Positions 14,999 through 22,319 of a DNA stretch of 64,000 bases are shown piece after piece (within the stretch, counting starts at the first letter, position 1; every line of letters starts with the position of its first letter). Where the stretch lies: assembly GCF_004801305.1 (NCBI RefSeq), contig NZ_SSOD01000002.1, positions 248,001 to 312,000 on the forward strand. Direction: 5' to 3'. The position numbers were made by a program, and so were the translations under genes. This stretch comes from Pseudothauera rhizosphaerae (GTDB taxonomy: Bacteria; Pseudomonadota; Gammaproteobacteria; Burkholderiales; Rhodocyclaceae). The notes beneath the pieces are model-generated. The model saw only the letters and a list, made by a program, of their open reading frames with translations, did no database searches and was not told the origin of the DNA.

Positions 14999-15918
14999 GG
15001 CTGGAACCTCGGCTGCAGCATGTTCATCGGTGCGCGGCTTGAGGTCTCGACGAACTGCATGCTCGCCGGGTCGAACCAGAAGCCGACGCGGCCCTCCCAG
15101 TCGCCATTGCGCTGCTTGTCGCAGATCAGCACGGCGTCCGGGTCCAGCTCGGAGAAGTCGCCGCCCTTTCGGATGGCGTCCTCTTTGGCCTTGTTTCGCC
15201 ACCATGTGAGGACGTTATCCACCTGGTCCGTGATCGCACCGGAACCCTTCACGTCCATCTTCCCTGGCGGGCTGTTCTCGTCCTTCCCCTTCCGGCTGTG
15301 GGCGACAAGATGCACATGCAGGCCGGTGTCCCTGGCGACGGTGCAGATGCGATCCACGAAGATCTTCTGCGCGGTGTAGTCGTCCTCACCCAAGCCGCAC
15401 TTCGTGAGCGAATCAAGCACGAAGTGCGCGCACTGCTTCACCGTCGCGGCGTAGCGCATCACGCCGATCATCTTGTCCGCGGAGACGGTGCCCTGCTGGT
15501 CGTACATCCAGATGCGCCGATCCGTGAGCTGGTGGAACATGCGGATGCTGTCCGGGTCCGGCTTGCTCGTCCCGAAGGCCTGCCGGCACATTCGCGCCAA
15601 CGTGACGACCGGCTTCATCTCCAGAGAGGCAACGCAGCACGTCGAGGCCTGCGCGACCAGCCCGACGGCGAACTGCCCCAGGGCGAGGCTCTTGCCGTGG
15701 CCGTTGTACCCGGCCCACAGCGTGACTTCTCCCGGCCGGAACAGCAGCTTGCCGTCAGTGCGATCCCACGGCAACGCCTCGCCGCGCGGCTTCGAGTCAT
15801 CCCAGAAGTAGCCCACCACATCATCGGCATACTCGCCGGACGAGATGACTCGCTGGTCGTGCTCGGTCAAGTCCGCGTAGGCCGAGAAGTCGATGTCGTC
15901 GGGGATAAAGCTCGCCAT
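14995..15918 (-). CDS. DnaB-type replicative helicase (RecA-fold)
   Basis: 307 residues from ATG 15918, with AGGAGG at good distance. Walker A is WAGYNGHGKSLALG (about 80), then SLEMKPVVTLARMCRQ, the DnaB-like 'SLEM' motif, Walker B HFVLDSLTKCG (about 165) and a VHLVAHSRKG motif H3 with KGSGAITDQVDNVLTW (motif H4). No N-terminal DnaB domain or primase is present; it resembles the short T7 gp4/Twinkle C-terminal form. It would unwind DNA at the prophage origin. Confidence 0.75.
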   Translation of the reverse strand: MASFIPDDIDFSAYADLTEHDQRVISSGEYADDVVGYFWDDSKPRGEALPWDRTDGKLLFRPGEVTLWAGYNGHGKSLALGQFAVGLVAQASTCCVASLEMKPVVTLARMCRQAFGTSKPDPDSIRMFHQLTDRRIWMYDQQGTVSADKMIGVMRYAATVKQCAHFVLDSLTKCGLGEDDYTAQKIFVDRICTVARDTGLHVHLVAHSRKGKDENSPPGKMDVKGSGAITDQVDNVLTWWRNKAKEDAIRKGGDFSELDPDAVLICDKQRNGDWEGRVGFWFDPASMQFVETSSRAPMNMLQPRFQP

Positions 15919-16256
15919 CAGACCCTCCTCCAACCCGCGCCGCGCACCCACATGAACCCCGGCCCGTCCTGCAGCTCGGAGATGATCGACACCATCACCG
16001 AGTTGGCCAGCGCGCAGAGCTTTTCCGCGAGCCGGCGCAGCAGGTCCGTGCGCTCGTCAGCGATCAGCACCACGGCGCACCCGACCAGCGCACGCCAGTC
16101 AAGCCGCAGCGCGGCCGCGGTCGGGCGCACAACGACGTCCGGGAACGAGTCGGGCCACTGCCGTGCCTCCGGCGCATCGGCCAGCGTGACGAACACGCAC
16201 GACGGCTTCTGCCCGGCGTGTCGGCGGCGAGACAGCAGGTCCAGCGCCCGGCTCAC
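15918..16256 (-). CDS. Phage replication-operon protein, unknown
   Basis: 112 residues from GTG 16256, overlapping the previous stop (GTGA). The product begins VSRALDLLSRRRHAGQKPSC, followed by VFVTLADAPEARQWPDSF and VGCAVVLIADERTDLLRRLA, giving alternating strands and helices of a Rossmann/Toprim-like shape. No complete motif is seen. The stop touches the helicase ATG (TGATG). The position before the helicase could suit a loader, but nothing in the sequence proves it. Confidence 0.5.
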   Translation of the reverse strand: MSRALDLLSRRRHAGQKPSCVFVTLADAPEARQWPDSFPDVVVRPTAAALRLDWRALVGCAVVLIADERTDLLRRLAEKLCALANSVMVSIISELQDGPGFMWVRGAGWRRV

Positions 16257-16525
16257 TGCACGCACCCGTCGAACACGGAGCGCGCCAGCGCGATGATGTC
16301 GCCCAGGGTTGGCACGCCATGCCCGCGGATATCGGTGCGGATGCGGCGCAGCAGCAGGGCGTACTGCTGCGCGGAGAGCGAGGACAGTTCTTCGCCCCAC
16401 ACCCTGCGAACGTTCGCCAGCACCCCCTCGTCCTGGATGCGGTTCGTCACCGCGCCCATCGTCACGGCGTCCAGCAGGGCGATGACCTCGTTTGCCCTCT
16501 GCTCCGCGGTTTTTTCACTGCCCAT
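16253..16525 (-). CDS. Phage replication-operon protein, unknown
   Basis: 90 residues (MGSEKTAEQRANEVIALLDA...), helical throughout, with VWGEELSSLSAQQYALLLRR in the middle. The size and place, after the O-like replication protein and before the helicase, resemble small P-like or loader proteins, but no family is recognised. The start overlaps the replication protein by 11 bases and the stop overlaps the next gene by 4. Confidence 0.58.
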   Translation of the reverse strand: MGSEKTAEQRANEVIALLDAVTMGAVTNRIQDEGVLANVRRVWGEELSSLSAQQYALLLRRIRTDIRGHGVPTLGDIIALARSVFDGCVQ

Positions 16526-17459
16526 GGCTTCCTCCGATCAGCCCCATTTCCGTCAGCAAGCTCCGTCGCCCAGGCCTGCCGGGAGACGCACGGGCGCCGT
16601 TGATCAGCGGCGCTTCCTTTCGCACCCAGGTCCGCCAGGTCGCCTGCCAATCCACCTTCACGGCGTCCTTTCCGGCTCGGCCGAGCCAGTAGTCGCGGAA
16701 GTTGTCGGCCACCCAGCGCACGTGCTCCGGCGTCCATGTCGGCTGCTCGGCCAGCGCCCATTCGCCCCATGGTTTCGGCAACGCCCAGTCGGCAGGTAGG
16801 CGTGCTCCTCGTGTTCGCCGCGGCGGGTCCATACCCTGCAGGGGCGGTGCAGCCTCTGCGCCAGGTCCATACCCGGCGGAGTGGTCTGCAGCGAAAGGAA
16901 GCTCGTCCTCGTCGAGGGGCGGAGCCGGAGGCGACGCATCGGGCGGTTCGGTCAGCAGGTCGGCTTGCACACCCCCTGCACCCCCGACCGAAGGGAGGGG
17001 GTTTACTCTTCTCTCCTCTTCTCTAGCGTTCGTTTGCGTTCGCTCTTCGTTCGGGGTGCGTTCGTTTGCGTTCGTTTGCGTTCGCTCTTCGGAAGAGGCT
17101 GCCTTTTCAAGCGCCTTGCGTTCGCGCCAATCCTTGGCACGTGCAGCAGATCCATCCTCCCGCTTCGGCTGCCTTCTACCCCATCCGGTGACGCTCAATC
17201 CGTCCAGCGTCTTGCCCTGCATTGCCTCCCTGATGGCTGAAACAGCCTGGGCATCCATATCCAGCCCGGCGGCGGCATCCTCGTCGTCCCACCCGACCAG
17301 CGTCCCGCGCTCAGAAGATGCTGACGCGCACTCCAGCATCGCCGCCCACACGGCGATGACGGTTGCCAGCGAATGACCACACCGCCGCGCGATGACGCGG
17401 AATTTAGGGTCCGTCACGCTGCCGTGGTGCCAGCGGAACCAGTCGATGCCGCCGGACAC
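16515..17459 (-). CDS. Phage replication protein (O/DnaT-like)
   Basis: 314 residues from GTG 17459. Residues 1-60 (IDWFRWHHGSVTDPKFRVIA, then GHSLATVIAVWAAMLECA) are the N-terminal winged-helix region found in phage replication initiators. A low-complexity linker (about 115-200) contains an exact 8-residue duplication. The C-terminus LPADWALPKPWGEWALAEQP, then VRWVADNFRDYWLG, is the DnaT/primosomal-type end that contacts helicase. It presumably binds the origin and loads the helicase two genes downstream. Confidence 0.68.
   Translation of the reverse strand: MSGGIDWFRWHHGSVTDPKFRVIARRCGHSLATVIAVWAAMLECASASSERGTLVGWDDEDAAAGLDMDAQAVSAIREAMQGKTLDGLSVTGWGRRQPKREDGSAARAKDWRERKALEKAASSEERTQTNANERTPNEERTQTNAREEERRVNPLPSVGGAGGVQADLLTEPPDASPPAPPLDEDELPFAADHSAGYGPGAEAAPPLQGMDPPRRTRGARLPADWALPKPWGEWALAEQPTWTPEHVRWVADNFRDYWLGRAGKDAVKVDWQATWRTWVRKEAPLINGARASPGRPGRRSLLTEMGLIGGSHGQ
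17026..17091 (-). repeat. 24-base in-frame direct repeat
   Basis: Positions 17026-17049 and 17068-17091 are identical, 42 bases (14 codons) apart, within the linker of the replication protein. Each encodes EERTQTNA on the minus strand. The region between is a partial third copy. The period is a multiple of three, so copy number change would keep the frame. Confidence 0.85.
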
Positions 17460-17626
17460 TATGCGACCTCCCTACGGCCACCGACAGAAGACCGCCGCGC
17501 GACCTCGCAGAGCCACTCGGCCAGTGCTGGCGGAGTGTGTTCCCGCTCCGCATCCCACACGTCGCAGCCGGGCAGCGTCTTGTAGATGCTGTCTGCACGA
17601 GCGAAGAGGACGGCTACCGTGCGCAT
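17459..17626 (-). CDS. Truncated remnant of a conserved phage protein
   Basis: 55 residues from ATG 17626, touching the methyltransferase stop. The first 27 residues (MRTVAVLFARADSIYKTLPG, then CDVWDAE) match the invariant start of a much longer phage protein family, which continues with a Cys/His-containing 'PPCRAWG' segment. Here the sequence switches to HTPPALAEWLCEVARRSSVG and stops. It looks like an internal deletion that kept both ends of the frame. Whether it is functional is unknown. Confidence 0.55.
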   Translation of the reverse strand: MRTVAVLFARADSIYKTLPGCDVWDAEREHTPPALAEWLCEVARRSSVGGRREVA

Positions 17627-18609
17627 CACGCTGCCTCGGCTTCGAGTGCGGCAGGCGGCGGCGCGATGTCCAGCAGACCGAACAAGTCGGCCTGATGGCC
17701 GCTCGTTTCGGCGGCGGAAAGGTTCTTGACGGCCTGCTGGTAGTAGGCCGGATGCAGTTCGGTGAGTATCGCCCTGCGGTTCATCGAAAGCGCCGCGACG
17801 CCTTCCGATCCGATCCCGCCGAATGGCGAAAACATCACTTCGCCCTCGTTGCTCCACAGCGCCAACGCCCGCTTCGTGATGTTCAGCGGCATCGGGCAAA
17901 GGTGCTTCTCCGCGTCCGGATCGTGCGCCTGCTTCGCGTTCAGCACGTCCGTGGCCGGCAGGTCAAAGTCTCCGCGCCCGGACTGGCCAGGCTGGTAGTT
18001 CCACACCGGCGATGCCAGTTCCTGCCATGCCTCCAGCGGCACGCGGCTCTTCGGATGCACTACCGGCCGAACCAGATCCTCCTCGCCCGGCTTCGCCCAC
18101 TTGCGGAACACCAGCAGGTACTCCGGCATCCCCACGCGGCAGAAGCTCGCATCACGCTGGAAGGTCTTCCACAACAGCCCGTGTGCGTTCGTTTTCGCGC
18201 GCTCCAGTACCGGGTCGCGCCAGATCGTGATCCGGCAGTGGAATGTGAAGCCCTCTTCAAGATGCAGTTGCGTGCAGAGGTCAGAGAACGGACGCAGGCC
18301 GGCGGAGCCATCAGCGCTGGCATTCTGGTAGAAGACCAGATCCTTCACATGGATCGCTGTCAGCCTGCCGGGGCGCAGCACGCGGAATTTCTCGCGCACC
18401 AAGTAGCGGTATTGCTCGATGAACTCCTCATCGCTTGCCACGTTGCCCATGTCTGCTACCGACTCCGAATACACGTAGAGAGATGAGAACGGCGGCGAAT
18501 ACACGCTGATGTCGATCGAGTTGTCCGGCAGGGATTGTGCGAACTTCACGCAGTCTGCGTTGTAGGCGGCCCAGCCTTCGCCGAAGGCCTGCTCGATGAT
18601 GTTGTTCAT
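17626..18609 (-). CDS. DNA methyltransferase (SPPF-type, class beta)
   Basis: 327 residues. Motif IV DISVYSPPFSSLYVYS comes early (about 33-48) and the SAM-binding motif I VMFSPFGGIGSEGVAALSMN comes late (about 260-280), the order of beta-class N4-cytosine/N6-adenine enzymes. The SPPF core favours N4-cytosine. It ends with a Gln/Ala tail. GAGGAG precedes ATG 18609, which overlaps the helicase stop. No restriction endonuclease is nearby, so it is probably an orphan enzyme protecting phage DNA or acting in regulation. Confidence 0.78.
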   Translation of the reverse strand: MNNIIEQAFGEGWAAYNADCVKFAQSLPDNSIDISVYSPPFSSLYVYSESVADMGNVASDEEFIEQYRYLVREKFRVLRPGRLTAIHVKDLVFYQNASADGSAGLRPFSDLCTQLHLEEGFTFHCRITIWRDPVLERAKTNAHGLLWKTFQRDASFCRVGMPEYLLVFRKWAKPGEEDLVRPVVHPKSRVPLEAWQELASPVWNYQPGQSGRGDFDLPATDVLNAKQAHDPDAEKHLCPMPLNITKRALALWSNEGEVMFSPFGGIGSEGVAALSMNRRAILTELHPAYYQQAVKNLSAAETSGHQADLFGLLDIAPPPAALEAEAA

Positions 18610-19994
18610 GCCATCTCCTCAGTTTGCAGCCATGCCGGCAAGCGCGCGGCGCTCGTCGGCTGGTAGGCGTGCTTCACATGCTTGACCAGCACCTCGCGGC
18701 GCATGGCCTCGAACATCTCGCGCTTCATCGCCTCGTGATCAGCCTTCTTGCGCTGGATCGTCTGCCAGATGGCAAGCTCGGTCTCCGCCATCGCGACATG
18801 GCAATCTACCGACCGCTTCTGCCCGAAGCGCCAGAAACGGCGGACTGCCTGGTAGAACATCTCGTAGGAGAAGGACAACCCGACGAAGGCCGTGCGCGAG
18901 CAGCGCTGCCAATTGAGGCCGAATCCGGCGATGCTCGGCTTGCTGACGAGGATGCGGATGTCGCCGCGCGTGAATGCGTCGAGTCGCTCTTCCTTCATTT
19001 CCGTCCGCATAGATCCACGAACTTCCACCGCGCCCGGCAGACTGGCCATGATCGCGTCCGCGTCGTAGTCGGTCTCCACCCACACCATCCACTGCTCGCC
19101 AGGTTCGCCATGCACAATCTCGGCAATCCGGGCGGCGCGGTCGTTCGCGGTGAGGCGCTTTTCCATGTGGATCGCCGTGGCCGACGTATCGGGTATGCGG
19201 AACAGCATCCCGTCAGCGCCGGCCGACATGTCCGTCTCGACGATTTGCTGATGGATGTTGAGCGGCGGCAGCTCGAAGCCGTCGTCCGAATAGCCCAGGT
19301 CGGACGGCTTGCAGACGCACCGGGCCCAGCTCGCCACCCAAGACCAGAACGGCTTGACGCCGTGGCGCTTCAGGCGGTAGCGGCCCATCTCGGACTGGTC
19401 GGCGATGAACCAGCGCGCCAGCATCTCGGAGGAATCCATCGCGCCCAAGAACTGCGAGTGCTGGCCGAGCTCCATGTGGTCGTTCGGGGCCGGCGTGGCC
19501 GTGGCCGCCAGCCTCCAACGCATGTCGCGCCCGAAGTTCATCAGCGCACGCGAGGTCCGGCCGGTGAAGCTCTTGACGATGGAGGACTCATCCAGGATCA
19601 GCCCGCCGAACGCGTGCCGGTCGAACAAGTGCAGCCGCTCGTAGTTCGCCACATACACCCGCGCCCCTGTCACGTCGGACTGGTCGCGGGCGATGGTCGC
19701 ATCCACCCCGAATCGCTCCGCCTCGCGGATGTGCTGCTTGCCCACCGCCAGCGGCGACAGCATCAGCACGGGCCGGTTCGTGTGCTCCACCACGCGCCGG
19801 CCGTACTCCAGCTCCACAACCGTTTTGCCGAGTCCAGTGTCCAGGAATGCGGCGCCACGGCCAGCGCGCAGCAGGAATTCCACGGTATCGCGCTGGTGCG
19901 GGAAGAGGTGAGCGGGCAAGTCCGGCACGCGATCCATGCCGGCCAGCGGCGCGCGCACTTCCTTGCGGCGGATGAACTCGTCGTAGGAGATCAT
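18606..19994 (-). CDS. SNF2/DEAD-like helicase of phage early operon
   Basis: 462 residues from ATG 19994 (AGGTG 6 bases upstream; a GTG at 19997 is possible). It has Walker A FLDTGLGKTVVE (about 50), motif II GGLILDESSIVKS, motif III LAATATPAPNDHMELG and C-terminal motifs V/VI SKPSIAGFGLNWQ and YQAVRRFWRFGQKRSVD. This is a complete two-lobe superfamily 2 enzyme of the SNF2 group. It is the second gene of the leftward early operon, directly behind cro and coupled to the methyltransferase, so a joint role in replication, anti-restriction or DNA protection is plausible. Confidence 0.78.
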   Translation of the reverse strand: MISYDEFIRRKEVRAPLAGMDRVPDLPAHLFPHQRDTVEFLLRAGRGAAFLDTGLGKTVVELEYGRRVVEHTNRPVLMLSPLAVGKQHIREAERFGVDATIARDQSDVTGARVYVANYERLHLFDRHAFGGLILDESSIVKSFTGRTSRALMNFGRDMRWRLAATATPAPNDHMELGQHSQFLGAMDSSEMLARWFIADQSEMGRYRLKRHGVKPFWSWVASWARCVCKPSDLGYSDDGFELPPLNIHQQIVETDMSAGADGMLFRIPDTSATAIHMEKRLTANDRAARIAEIVHGEPGEQWMVWVETDYDADAIMASLPGAVEVRGSMRTEMKEERLDAFTRGDIRILVSKPSIAGFGLNWQRCSRTAFVGLSFSYEMFYQAVRRFWRFGQKRSVDCHVAMAETELAIWQTIQRKKADHEAMKREMFEAMRREVLVKHVKHAYQPTSAARLPAWLQTEEMA

Positions 19995-20260
19995 CACCGC
20001 ACCTCGCTCGCGGTAGCGGGCTGGGCATCATCCGCCGGAGCATCGGCCAGTTCCGGCCAAATTTTTTGCCAGTCGTCCGGTCGCAGGTCGCGGCGGGTCA
20101 CAGCGCCGCCGGTGGCGCGCTCGATAGCGACGGCGCGGACGGGCGGCACAGGCCGTACTCCACTCCACTGACTGATGAGCACCGGCGAAACGTTGATTTG
20201 TCGCGCCAGAGAAGCTGCCGTGCCGGGGCCGCTATTGATGCAGTAGGTCTTGAGGTCCAT
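19994..20260 (-). CDS. Cro/YdaS-like HTH regulator
   Basis: 88 residues: MDLKTYCINSGPGTAASLAR, then QINVSPVLISQWSGVRPVPP and AIERATGGAVTRRDLRPDDW. This is the Cro-like YdaS family found opposite cI in many prophages. It begins the leftward early operon and is divergent from cI with a 107-base gap. It should repress cI transcription when the lytic programme starts. The stop overlaps the helicase start. Confidence 0.82.
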   Translation of the reverse strand: MDLKTYCINSGPGTAASLARQINVSPVLISQWSGVRPVPPVRAVAIERATGGAVTRRDLRPDDWQKIWPELADAPADDAQPATASEVR

Positions 20261-20367
20261 TAGCGTAGGGATGATTAATTTCCCCTACAGACTAGCGAAA
20301 CGCGAACGTTAAAGCAATAGCGTTGCGCGCATTCCGTGCGTTTGCGTTTTGCTATTTAATGGGACGC
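20261..20367. promoter_or_regulatory. Immunity region: cro promoter, cI promoter and operators
   Basis: On the minus strand TTGCTT (20312-20317) and TAGTCT (20289-20294) are 17 bases apart, a promoter for the cro gene. On the plus strand TATTTA (20353-20358) serves cI with no clear -35. CAATAGCGTT (20315-20324) and the segment giving GTTCGCGTTTCGCTA on the minus strand recur at the second promoter near 21850 and are the likely repressor sites. The exact operator limits cannot be drawn by eye. Confidence 0.65.
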
Positions 20368-21018
20368 ATGAAAGACATCGATCAAATCCGCCGGGACAAC
20401 ATGACCGCAATCGAGCAAGAAGTTGGCGGCCCGACAGCCGCCGCCGCGCTCGTCAAGATGTCGCAAGCACAGTGGTCGAACCTGCGAGCTGGTGCTGCGG
20501 ACAGCAAGACAGGAAAGCCACGCGGCATGCGGAAGGACACCGCCCGTAAAATAGAGGCCGGGGCCGGGAAACCGCCCGGCTGGCTGGACGAAGATCACGG
20601 TGAAGACGGCAACACATCGCCGGCCTTGGAGCGCACCGGCCGCGTGCCGCTGATCTCCTGGGTGCGTGCTGGCGAATTCGCCTCCGCGGCGGACTTACTT
20701 CAGCCGGGCGACGCCTATGAGTGGATCGACACCAGTACGCCGGTTCGCGCGCACACGTTCGCGCTACGTGTCGAAGGGGACTCGATGGAGCCGGAGTTCA
20801 TGGCTGGCACCATCCTCGTGGTGGAACCAGATATCGCGGCCCAGCCCGGCGACTACGTGATCGCGAAGAATGGCGACCAGGAAGCTACATTCAAGCAACT
20901 CGTGCGCGATGGTGCAGACCTATACTTGAAGCCCCTCAACCCCCGCTATCCCATCAAGCCGCTGGGCGACTCGACCATCGTCGGCGTGGTGCGGGAATCT
21001 GTGAAGAGGTACAGATGA
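20368..21018 (+). CDS. CI-type repressor, S24 LexA-like autoprotease
   Basis: 216 residues from ATG 20368 (another ATG at 20359 lies inside the -10 region). The N-terminal HTH includes MKDIDQIRRDNMTAIEQEVG and then AAAALVKMSQAQWSNLRAGA. A linker with the likely cleavage bond in SWVRAGEF (Ala-Gly) follows. The C-terminal S24 peptidase has VEGDSMEPEF (nucleophile Ser) and QEATFKQLV (Lys). It should maintain lysogeny and self-cleave with RecA. The stop overlaps the next gene (ATGA), so two more genes are co-expressed in the lysogen. Confidence 0.85.
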   Translation: MKDIDQIRRDNMTAIEQEVGGPTAAAALVKMSQAQWSNLRAGAADSKTGKPRGMRKDTARKIEAGAGKPPGWLDEDHGEDGNTSPALERTGRVPLISWVRAGEFASAADLLQPGDAYEWIDTSTPVRAHTFALRVEGDSMEPEFMAGTILVVEPDIAAQPGDYVIAKNGDQEATFKQLVRDGADLYLKPLNPRYPIKPLGDSTIVGVVRESVKRYR

Positions 21019-21320
21019 GCACGATATGGGTTATCTATTTCACAACCGGCATCCTCGCTGCCGTGATCGCACTTCCTTGGCGCAAGGTTGAGTCCCCGGC
21101 CTATGAGCACTGGGGAGCGTGGGTCGGCCTGTGGCCAGTATTGTTGTTGGTATCGGCATGGGCTGGAGTGCTCGCCTACCGCAATGCGTGGCGGCGATAC
21201 CACGACCGCCGCGAGGCACATGCACAGCGCGAAGACGCCCGACTCGAAGAGCGGTCTGTTTTCGCGAACTATGGGGCGGGCAAGATCGTCCGCGAAACCT
21301 ACTTCAAGCGAAAGGAGTAG
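21015..21320 (+). CDS. Two-TM membrane protein co-transcribed with cI
   Basis: 101 residues. The ATG overlaps the cI stop. Two hydrophobic segments, IWVIYFTTGILAAVIALPW (about 4-22) and WVGLWPVLLLVSAWAGVLAY (about 37-56), are followed by a long charged cytoplasmic helix (RRYHDRREAHAQREDARLEE). No family is recognised. Being in the lysogenic transcript, it may act in superinfection exclusion or alter the host surface. That is inference from position. Confidence 0.65.
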   Translation: MSTIWVIYFTTGILAAVIALPWRKVESPAYEHWGAWVGLWPVLLLVSAWAGVLAYRNAWRRYHDRREAHAQREDARLEERSVFANYGAGKIVRETYFKRKE

Positions 21321-21325
21321 CCGCG

Positions 21326-21745
21326 ATGGCAAGAACCGCTGGACTGCTATCCGCCGCACTGCTCGCGGCACTGACATCCGCCTGCAGCACCACGGAGAAG
21401 ATGCGCTGGGTTGCCGTTGGCGGCAGCAAGGCGGACGGCGCGGTGATCCTCGGCATCGACGTTCCCGCGAAGATGGGAGTTCGGGAAACGCTCGTCGAAT
21501 GGGATGAGCACCAGGCAAATGCAGAGGCCGAACGGCGATGCAAGAATTGGGGATATACAGGAGCGGAAACGTTCCGCGACGATTTCCCGGTTCAAGTGGT
21601 CTGCCACGCCCAGGGTATCAGTCCGTGCTGGTCGAAGACCTATCGGATCGTGTATCAGTGCGTAGGAGAAGCAAAGAGCGCCCCGCGCCTGCCTCCCGTG
21701 CCGTCCAGCGGTAGCCCCAAGCCGGCACAGATCGACTATTTCTAG
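21326..21745 (+). CDS. YecR-like lipoprotein, prophage-encoded
   Basis: 139 residues with AGGAG upstream. MARTAGLLSAALLAALTSAC is a lipoprotein signal with a lipobox ending in Cys20. The mature part has VAVGGSKADGAVILGIDVP and later AERRCKNWGYTGAETFRDDF, the pattern of YecR-like lipoproteins, which have no settled function. Four further cysteines may form disulfides. It is the last gene of the cI transcript, followed by a strong terminator, so it is a candidate lysogenic conversion factor at the cell envelope. Confidence 0.72.
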   Translation: MARTAGLLSAALLAALTSACSTTEKMRWVAVGGSKADGAVILGIDVPAKMGVRETLVEWDEHQANAEAERRCKNWGYTGAETFRDDFPVQVVCHAQGISPCWSKTYRIVYQCVGEAKSAPRLPPVPSSGSPKPAQIDYF

Positions 21746-21769
21746 CAGCCTCTCGCCCCCCCTTCCATT

Positions 21770-21792
21770 GCCCGCCTTGAGCGGGCTTTTTT
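21770..21792 (+). terminator. Rho-independent terminator of the cI operon
   Basis: GCCCGC (21770-21775), loop CTTGA and GCGGGC (21781-21786) are followed by TTTTTT. It lies 25 bases after the lipoprotein gene and separates the lysogeny transcript from the next promoter. Confidence 0.9.
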
Positions 21793-21847
21793 GCGCCCAC
21801 ATGTCGAACGCAGGAAACGCATTGCGCGAAATTTTCGCGTAACGCTA

Positions 21848-21876
21848 TTGACTCGGATGTTCGCGTTGCGCTAAAT
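21848..21876 (+). promoter_or_regulatory. Second CI-controlled rightward promoter
   Basis: TTGACT (21848-21853), a 17-base spacer and CTAAAT (21871-21876). AACGCTATTG overlaps the -35 region and GTTCGCGTTGCGCTA fills the spacer and -10. Both segments are shared with the cro promoter, so CI and Cro probably bind here too. It would drive the operon from 22020 to integrase. The leader (21877-22019) is unusually long and contains TCGCAG/CTGCGA arms near 21885-21903, a possible antitermination or attenuation element. Confidence 0.7.
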
Positions 21877-22019
21877 TACACCCATCGCAGTACACCGCTG
21901 CGACCCGGCAGCCCGGCGCGAAGCAGCGCAAGTCCAAGCGGGCACAGTGAAGCGGCATATCTACGGAGAGACCGCACGGGGCTTGGCAGGCAGTACCTAT
22001 CGAACGAGGAGAGTCGAAC

Positions 22020-22319
22020 GTGGAAAAGCACACACCGGGACCTTGGTCCCTCGACGGCCGCAGCGTCGTCTCGGGATTGGAGTCCAATGGGAATTGGGAA
22101 GCCCTTGTTGCGGATATCCCGAGCTACTGGCAGGTGAGTCGGGAAGAACGCGACGCCAACGCCCGCCTGATCGCGGCCGCGCCGGATCTGCTGTCCGAAC
22201 TCCGCAACGCGCTGTCCTTCATCGACGAGGCGGTGTCCGCCGGGGCTCTCGACGCTACCGAGGTCGCGCAGCAGTTCGAGCGTGCCCGCGCCGTCCTCGC
22301 CAAGGCGGAGGGCGTGTAA
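22020..22319 (+). CDS. Conserved small phage protein (HTPGPW type)
   Basis: 99 residues from GTG 22020 with GAGGAGAG upstream. It begins MEKHTPGPWSLDGR and has EERDANARLIAAAPDLLSEL, the two signature parts of a very common but uncharacterised phage family. The C-terminus is helical. It is the first gene of the rightward operon. The stop codon overlaps the ATG of the next gene (TAATG). Confidence 0.75.
   Translation: MEKHTPGPWSLDGRSVVSGLESNGNWEALVADIPSYWQVSREERDANARLIAAAPDLLSELRNALSFIDEAVSAGALDATEVAQQFERARAVLAKAEGV

Noticed and set aside
17626-19994. Complete restriction-modification or DISARM-like defence system
   Set aside because: Only a helicase and a methyltransferase are present. No nuclease, PLD or DUF1998-type gene is adjacent, and the genes sit in the phage early operon.
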